From Lewinella sp038528965 (lineage in GTDB: Bacteria; Bacteroidota; Bacteroidia; Chitinophagales; Saprospiraceae): a DNA stretch of 64,000 bases. The position numbers and the translations under genes are program-made. The stretch's first letter is position 1; each line of letters opens with the position of its first letter. Below the pieces are notes generated by a model that searched no databases, was not told where the DNA came from, and worked only from the letters and a program-made list of their open reading frames with translations. The stretch spans positions 62,001-126,000 of the forward strand of contig JBCBEC010000010.1 of NCBI GenBank assembly GCA_038528965.1, read 5' to 3'. This document shows positions 59,660 to 64,000 of this stretch, piece by piece.

Positions 59660-60631
59660 ATGATGATAAACAAGTACTTCGCGCTCCACCTCATTTTTCT
59701 CTTATCCACCAATATATTCGGACAGCAAATCTTGAGTGATAATGCGCTCTTTTCACCTGCGAAAGAGATCATTGCCATTGATGTAGAAACTGGTCAGCGA
59801 CAAAGGGTTACGGTTAGCTCAAATATAATTGGTCGATATCCCGAATCGAACTATCAATACCTTGCCTATTTAAACAGGCTTAAGGACCGGGGGGATACAA
59901 TTGCTTATGCCAATGCGCTGCCGCAGCGAGACTATTTAGCTGGAATGGGATTAAGGGAAGATGAAATTCAATTCTTTACGAATGAATATCTATTCAATGA
60001 GACGTATGAAAAATACCCTATAGTCGGTCTTACCTATGATCAGTTGTGGAACTACTTTCAGTGGAAGACGGACGATCTTGGTTTTGCCTATCTAGAGTTT
60101 GAAGGTTTATACAAAAGAGACACGGACGATTGGCCAGCATTTACGGAATGCTTAGCGAGTATTGAACGGAAAAGAATCCTAATTACAGCATGTAGAATAC
60201 CCACTCAAGCAGAAATATTATCGGGTGCTAAGACTGTTGATAAGCGCTCAATAACTAGAAGAGGTGCCTATGATAGCGCTTTGATACGCTGGATTCGAAA
60301 TAATGAAGCCTACAATCATTTATCCGTTAGCAGTTTAGATGATGATGAAGTTTCAAATGCTATTTTAGAAAAATACGACTTGCATCCTAGTAAGTACTAT
60401 GATTTGACTAAAGCGCAGAAGTTACGGAACACGCAAGGTGGATTTAGTGCATCTTTCACAGATTTAGAAATGGAGGAGACGCTCCATGAAGAACACGGAA
60501 GAAAAGTGATGTCCGTGGAGGTAAAAGGGCTCTTGTCGGTGACTATTGGGCCTTCCGGGAGCGTAAGCGTTAGTTCGGGAACCTTATTAGCTCCGGTATG
60601 GCATGTAAGTACTTATTTTGAAGATAGATAG
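59660..60631 (+). CDS. Secreted protein with a degenerate SUMF1/FGE-sulfatase-like region
   Basis: 323 residues from the ATG at 59660, with a signal peptide ('FALHLIFLLSTNIFGQQ'). Three short blocks parallel the formylglycine-generating-enzyme-like fold of GldJ/GldK-type proteins: 'ESNYQYLAYLNRL' (cf. N-x-E-Y ... F), 'YPIVGLTYDQLWNYFQWKTD' (cf. P-V-x-x-V-S-W-x-x-A ... Y-C-x-W), and 'ACRIPTQAEILSGA' (cf. Y-R-L-P-T-E-A-E-W-E). The rest of the domain (its Cys site and C-terminal blocks) is not recognised, so it may be a truncated or repurposed member. Codon use is AT-richer than in most neighbours, as in the next gene. Confidence 0.65.
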   Translation: MMINKYFALHLIFLLSTNIFGQQILSDNALFSPAKEIIAIDVETGQRQRVTVSSNIIGRYPESNYQYLAYLNRLKDRGDTIAYANALPQRDYLAGMGLREDEIQFFTNEYLFNETYEKYPIVGLTYDQLWNYFQWKTDDLGFAYLEFEGLYKRDTDDWPAFTECLASIERKRILITACRIPTQAEILSGAKTVDKRSITRRGAYDSALIRWIRNNEAYNHLSVSSLDDDEVSNAILEKYDLHPSKYYDLTKAQKLRNTQGGFSASFTDLEMEETLHEEHGRKVMSVEVKGLLSVTIGPSGSVSVSSGTLLAPVWHVSTYFEDR

Positions 60632-60750
60632 GATGTCAAAAAGTGTGTCTGACTGCAGTCGTTCCGGTTAAAGTATTAATTTGATACCCTCCGACTTGGC
60701 GGCTGCGGTTAGTTGCAAAACATTACATTTATGATCCAGATTCAACTTAT

Positions 60751-61629
60751 ATGAATATTGAATCAATTAGCCACGCCATTTTAACAGTGATTATTGGGAT
60801 ACTTGGAACGATCTCCCTCCACGCTCAAATGAATTCTTGTAGTAGAGCTGAGCCCGCGATGGTCCTACTTAAACGCTTACATCAACTGAAAAACGCTGAT
60901 GAAAGCCTTCAAGCGACTACCGCAGCATTAGCTGAAATTGTTGATTCCCTACTAGTAATCACGCAGCAAGAGGATTTTATTGATGCGACGAAAAACAGTG
61001 ATCCTGACGTTAGAATAGCTCACGGATCGCTATTTCGGCTAGCTGAAAAGTATGATGAATCGTTGAGGTGCTATCGGGGGCTATTAGCAGATGAGACCGA
61101 CCAACAAGAACAGAAGCGGATCGTAATAAAGATCACGGAAATTCTAATGGAAAAATTCCATTACAAGCGCCCATATTACATGGATTATCTCTATGGTAAG
61201 CAAGTGGTCTATTATGGCCTTGATGACGGTGCGGCTATTGTTGCAGAAGATCAAGTAGCGTTTTTAACAAAAATAGGGGAGTTTGAACTTGCTCAGATTT
61301 TACTAGACCCTATTGACCAAGAGGTTTCTTTTGACAAACAATTAAGTTGGCAACAGCGAGCTATAATTAGATTAATTAAAGTAGAGCATTCGGAAGAAGA
61401 GTTAATGGCTGGTTTAGCATCTGCCATTATTGCCACTCCCGAAAAACTGAATCAAGAGGCCGCTACCTGTGCGCTTAATATCTTTGGGTACGATCTCCTA
61501 TTGCATATACCTTCTCTACAGCGCGAAGAATTTAATAGCTCGGATGAGGAAAATCGTCAGAGAATTCTCCGGTGGGTGTTTGAGAATACAACGTTTTATA
61601 AGCAGTTGGTAGCGGAATCAAACGAATAA
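60751..61629 (+). CDS. Secreted helical-repeat protein of unknown function
   Basis: 292 residues with an N-terminal hydrophobic signal ('AILTVIIGILGTISLHAQ'). The mature part is almost all predicted helix with TPR-like pairs ('LFRLAEKYDESLRCYRGLL', 'KIGEFELAQILLDPI') but no family I recognise. It follows the SUMF1-like gene by 119 bases and shares its AT-rich codon use, suggesting the two arrived together or evolve quickly. Confidence 0.65.
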   Translation: MNIESISHAILTVIIGILGTISLHAQMNSCSRAEPAMVLLKRLHQLKNADESLQATTAALAEIVDSLLVITQQEDFIDATKNSDPDVRIAHGSLFRLAEKYDESLRCYRGLLADETDQQEQKRIVIKITEILMEKFHYKRPYYMDYLYGKQVVYYGLDDGAAIVAEDQVAFLTKIGEFELAQILLDPIDQEVSFDKQLSWQQRAIIRLIKVEHSEEELMAGLASAIIATPEKLNQEAATCALNIFGYDLLLHIPSLQREEFNSSDEENRQRILRWVFENTTFYKQLVAESNE

Positions 61630-61731
61630 GATAGGAGTTGACAGAAAGCATCTATAAAAAACATCCTGGCTATTTTTTACATTCAAAAGATAGGCATCAT
61701 ATGCACTCATCCCTAACTGTGTGGAACATAA

Positions 61732-61839
61732 CCTTGCTTGGCCAAACTCTACAAAGACGGTGAGCTGATCATGTACTTAGTTTACCAAAACGGTGGGCTG
61801 CAAGAAGAAATACGACTTGCACCTCCCAGTAAAGAATAA
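61732..61839 (+). pseudogene. Short coding fragment, MORN-like
   Basis: An open frame of 35 codons with a stop at 61837-61839 reads '..LYKDGELIMYLVYQNGGLQEE..', reminiscent of a MORN-repeat or YwqK-like antitoxin C-terminus. An in-frame stop lies immediately upstream (61729-61731) and there is no suitable start before the ATG at 61771. Probably a remnant. Confidence 0.3.
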
Positions 61840-61847
61840 CCCTGCTT

Positions 61848-62966
61848 TTAAACTTTAATAAATATCCGCTTTCGATACAGCACCCACGACAGCGCTAGGA
61901 AAAACAGGACATTCGTAATGGCGTATGCCAATGAGGCCAGTTTGGCGGAAGCAAAGGTGGGTTCGTAAACTTGGGTCCACAACCAGCTTTGGACATTCAT
62001 ACTTTCTCCCGCAGCATCCTCCCATTTGATGGTGTACATCAGCTTGACTAATAAGCCCGATAAGACAAAGACAAAAAGCGCGTTGGTGCCATATACGATG
62101 AATGGTTTTGTCCACCAGCGGGAACCACGTAAATCGACCAACCAATAAATAACACCGAGGCAGACGAGGGCTGCACCCGAGGTATACAGTACGTACGAAC
62201 TGGTCCAGATTTTTTTATTGATAGGAAACACCAAATCCCAAATATTTCCTAAGGCTAGTAGCAACGCGCCAACGGCCAAAAGTCCGGCAGCCTTTTCGTA
62301 TCCTCCTGCTTTTCTACGCAACCAAACTCCCGTTAGAACACCACTGATCCCTGTACCCACCGCCGGTAACGTACTCAGTAAACCTTCAGGGTCCCAAGTT
62401 TTACTTTGTACCCAAAGATGTTTACCCATTGCGGTCCGATCGAGCCATGCCCCGAGGTTGGTACTCGGTTCCAAATTGGGTTCAATACCACCGGGCACCG
62501 GCACCAGCGTCATTAAACCCCAATAGGCCAGTAGGCATCCGATGCCGATCCAGAGTAACTGTTTGGGCTTGTAGAACACAAATAAGGTGGCACAAACCCC
62601 GTACACGAGTGCGATCCGCTGCAGTACGCCCGGAATGCGGAACGTCGCAAATTTGAACTTAGGAAAAAGATTGAGAAACAGCCCAATTCCGAAGATGATC
62701 AAAGTTCGCCAGGCAATCTTAGCTAGCAACTCTTTACGATCGTAGCCTTCTGCTTTTCGCCGTCCTAAGGCGTAAGCAATTGCTACTCCAACGATAAAAA
62801 GGAAAAACGGAAATATCCAATCTGTCGGTGTTACACCGTGCCAATCCGCGTGTAGGAGGGGAGCGTACACATTACTCCAGGAACCGGGATTGTTGACTAG
62901 TATCATTGCCGCGATGGTCAATCCACGGAAGATATCTAGAGACAGGAGCCGTTGCTGCTGATCCAT
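61848..62966 (-). CDS. HGSNAT-like membrane acyltransferase (DUF5009 / NagX-type)
   Basis: 372 residues with about ten membrane helices. 'MDQQQRLLSLDIFRGLTIAAMILVNNPGSWSNVYAPLLHADWHGVTPTDWIFPFFLFIVGVAI' is the conserved start of heparan-alpha-glucosaminide N-acetyltransferase-like proteins, with the R-x-x-x-L-D-x-x-R-G-x motif, the acceptor-region His ('HADWHG') and the 'TDWIFPFFLFIVG' block. 'TFRIPGVLQRIALVYG' is also diagnostic. Bacterial homologues transfer acetyl groups to glucosamine-type sugars across the membrane or have unknown acceptors. Confidence 0.92.
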   Translation of the reverse strand: MDQQQRLLSLDIFRGLTIAAMILVNNPGSWSNVYAPLLHADWHGVTPTDWIFPFFLFIVGVAIAYALGRRKAEGYDRKELLAKIAWRTLIIFGIGLFLNLFPKFKFATFRIPGVLQRIALVYGVCATLFVFYKPKQLLWIGIGCLLAYWGLMTLVPVPGGIEPNLEPSTNLGAWLDRTAMGKHLWVQSKTWDPEGLLSTLPAVGTGISGVLTGVWLRRKAGGYEKAAGLLAVGALLLALGNIWDLVFPINKKIWTSSYVLYTSGAALVCLGVIYWLVDLRGSRWWTKPFIVYGTNALFVFVLSGLLVKLMYTIKWEDAAGESMNVQSWLWTQVYEPTFASAKLASLAYAITNVLFFLALSWVLYRKRIFIKV

Positions 62967-63007
62967 GTTTTTCGTTTTGTACCGATTAAGATAAGTATTA
63001 AGCGTAG

Positions 63008-63106
63008 CTTGGTAAATTTGAGGTGGGCTACCGCAATGGGGCCTCCGTCAAAATCTATATGCCTGATGGCAATTACGGTATGGCATTTGCAAATGGACCG
63101 ACATAG
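63008..63106 (+). pseudogene. Possible short coding remnant
   Basis: After an in-frame TAG, 32 codons read '..VGYRNGASVKIYMPDGNYGMAF..' to a stop at 63104-63106. The composition looks protein-like (Gly/Asn turns, beta pattern) but there is no start codon and no family is recognised. It could be the tail of a lost secreted protein. Confidence 0.25.
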
Positions 63107-63157
63107 AAAAAGACAACCTCTTACAGCTGCTTCTGTTAGTTTACAAAACCAGTAAGA

Positions 63158-64000
63158 ATGAAGCCCGCAATAGTTGTGATGTTCCGAGTTCTCTTGTCCT
63201 TTGCCTTGTTCTTTAGCTCTTACACGCTTGGTGCCCAGCTTGTTGTTAATGGTACTTTTTCCGGGGCGGTAGGTACTACGAGCTTACCCTTTGGCTGGGT
63301 TAATTGTGATGAGGAGAGTTCGGTGGAAATTCAACCAGGGCGTTGGAACGTAAACCTGCCACCTTACGATGGAGATTCTTACCTGGGAATGGTGTGCCGT
63401 GGAGAAAATGAGCTGGTACCTAACAGTTGTGAAGAGATACTGCGTGATTTGAGTGAACCCCTGGAAATAGATTCTTGCTACCAACTAGAGATATTTCTCG
63501 CCTACGCTGCCAATTTTCAAGTGAGCCGCTTTCGCGCGCCCATCTACCTTGATATTTTCCTTGCTACCGAACCCTGTTTAGATGAACCACCCCTAGCTAG
63601 TTTTGGCCCCATAAATCATACGGACTGGCGTTCCTACACTGCTAATTTTACCGCTAGCGACCGTCACATCATTATTTGGCTACGGGCTAGTACCGGAGGA
63701 GAACCATTCTACTCTGGTAATATTCTCGCGGATCAACTTAGCATTCAGAAGACTTCCTTACCGACCTTGGATCTAGGCCCTGACCTAGAGCGCTGCCCCG
63801 GCGATGTAGTAGTGCTCGACGCTTCTGAAAGCGGCGATACGTTCCTCTGGCAAGATGGGAGCACCACGCCAACTTTTACCATTAGCGAGAGTGGTGTGTA
63901 TAGTGTTGCCAGTACGTCTGCTTGTGGTACAGTTGAAGATAGCGTGCAGGTCAATTACGGTACCCTCCCTTTACCTAGTGGCCTGCCAAGTGATACCAGT
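63158..64000 (+). CDS. Secreted beta-rich protein, 3' end beyond the window
   Basis: The frame is open from the ATG at 63158 to the window end, 281 codons. The signal peptide is 'VLLSFALFFSSYTLGAQ'. Residues ~25-200 are a jelly-roll-like region ('VVNGTFSGAVGTTSLPFGWVNC', 'NILADQLSIQK'). Residues ~205-270 form a PKD/Ig-like repeat of the type 'LGPDLERCPGDVVVLDAS...DTFLWQDGSTTPTFTISESGVYSV', very common in long gliding- or T9SS-exported proteins of Bacteroidota. A T9SS C-terminal domain would be expected after the window edge. Confidence 0.85.
   Translation, partial: MKPAIVVMFRVLLSFALFFSSYTLGAQLVVNGTFSGAVGTTSLPFGWVNCDEESSVEIQPGRWNVNLPPYDGDSYLGMVCRGENELVPNSCEEILRDLSEPLEIDSCYQLEIFLAYAANFQVSRFRAPIYLDIFLATEPCLDEPPLASFGPINHTDWRSYTANFTASDRHIIIWLRASTGGEPFYSGNILADQLSIQKTSLPTLDLGPDLERCPGDVVVLDASESGDTFLWQDGSTTPTFTISESGVYSVASTSACGTVEDSVQVNYGTLPLPSGLPSDTS

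Noticed and set aside
1..64000. tRNA, rRNA, transposase or phage genes
   Set aside because: No sequence with tRNA or rRNA features and no transposase, integrase or phage structural motif was seen in any translation.

Overview
The window looks like a chromosomal segment of a Bacteroidota bacterium, most likely of the Saprospiria (Lewinella/Haliscomenobacter-like). The signs are type IX secretion (T9SS) C-terminal domains on two secreted proteins, many lipoproteins with a Cys-type signal, a 'triple-Y' beta-propeller sensor/regulator, AraC-type regulators fused to membrane or TPR domains, TAnnTTTG-like -7 elements and no clear Shine-Dalgarno sequences. Composition is moderate in GC. I saw no rRNA, tRNA, CRISPR array, phage or insertion sequence. 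Assignments come from reading motifs and translations by eye; no database search was run.

Region 1 (1-15.5 kb) is a glycan-use locus, probably for a beta-1,3-glucan such as laminarin. A plus-strand operon (327-6505) encodes two outer-membrane beta-barrels and two lipoproteins with carbohydrate-binding-like domains and ends at a strong terminator. A minus-strand series (12357 down to 6810) encodes a GH16 laminarinase, a T9SS-exported protein with two binding-module-like repeats, a sugar/H+ symporter and a clan GH-A (GH158/GH2-like) hydrolase, with a hairpin in every gap. A membrane regulator with sensor propeller and LuxR-type HTH (12568-15528) diverges from GH16. Its promoter region and that of the first operon share an 11-bp-period direct repeat that is a candidate operator.

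Region 2 (15.5-31 kb) is mixed: a beta-hydroxyacid dehydrogenase; a GNAT-GNAT-DUF2461-AraC cluster; a serine beta-lactamase-like hydrolase; a GH13 lipoprotein; a TPR histidine kinase; a VIT/VWA protein with an extra C-terminal domain carrying His-Gly and Gly-Cys motifs; a LuxI-superfamily acyltransferase with a structured leader; and an ICMT-like methyltransferase.

Region 3 (31-50 kb) is bracketed by two nearly identical intergenic elements in inverted orientation (31081-31421 and 49280-49664). It holds an AraC regulator, a pirin and SDR pair divergent across a TetR-type operator with its TetR gene, a giant 1840-residue protein combining two alpha/beta-hydrolase domains, a macro-like region and a CHAT (caspase-like) protease, a T9SS Cys-repeat protein with two related lipoproteins, and an ECF sigma/anti-sigma operon.

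Region 4 (50-64 kb) holds a quinone-oxidoreductase-like protein, a TolB-like/TPR/AraC regulator, a two-gene arsenosugar cluster (CMD-family protein and arsS), a retropepsin-PDZ protease, a VOC protein, a VWA-like DUF2201 protein, two lower-GC secreted proteins, an HGSNAT-like membrane acyltransferase and a secreted protein cut by the window end.

A recurrent theme is intergenic repeats: (TTCTAA)n-like tracts, short GGYC...GRCC hairpins whose arms covary, and a palindrome around GAGACGCATTGCAATGCGTCTC. The strongest candidates for undescribed biology are the lipase-macro-CHAT protein, the VIT/VWA protein with an internal lipobox and protease-like tail, and the LuxI-like acyltransferase.
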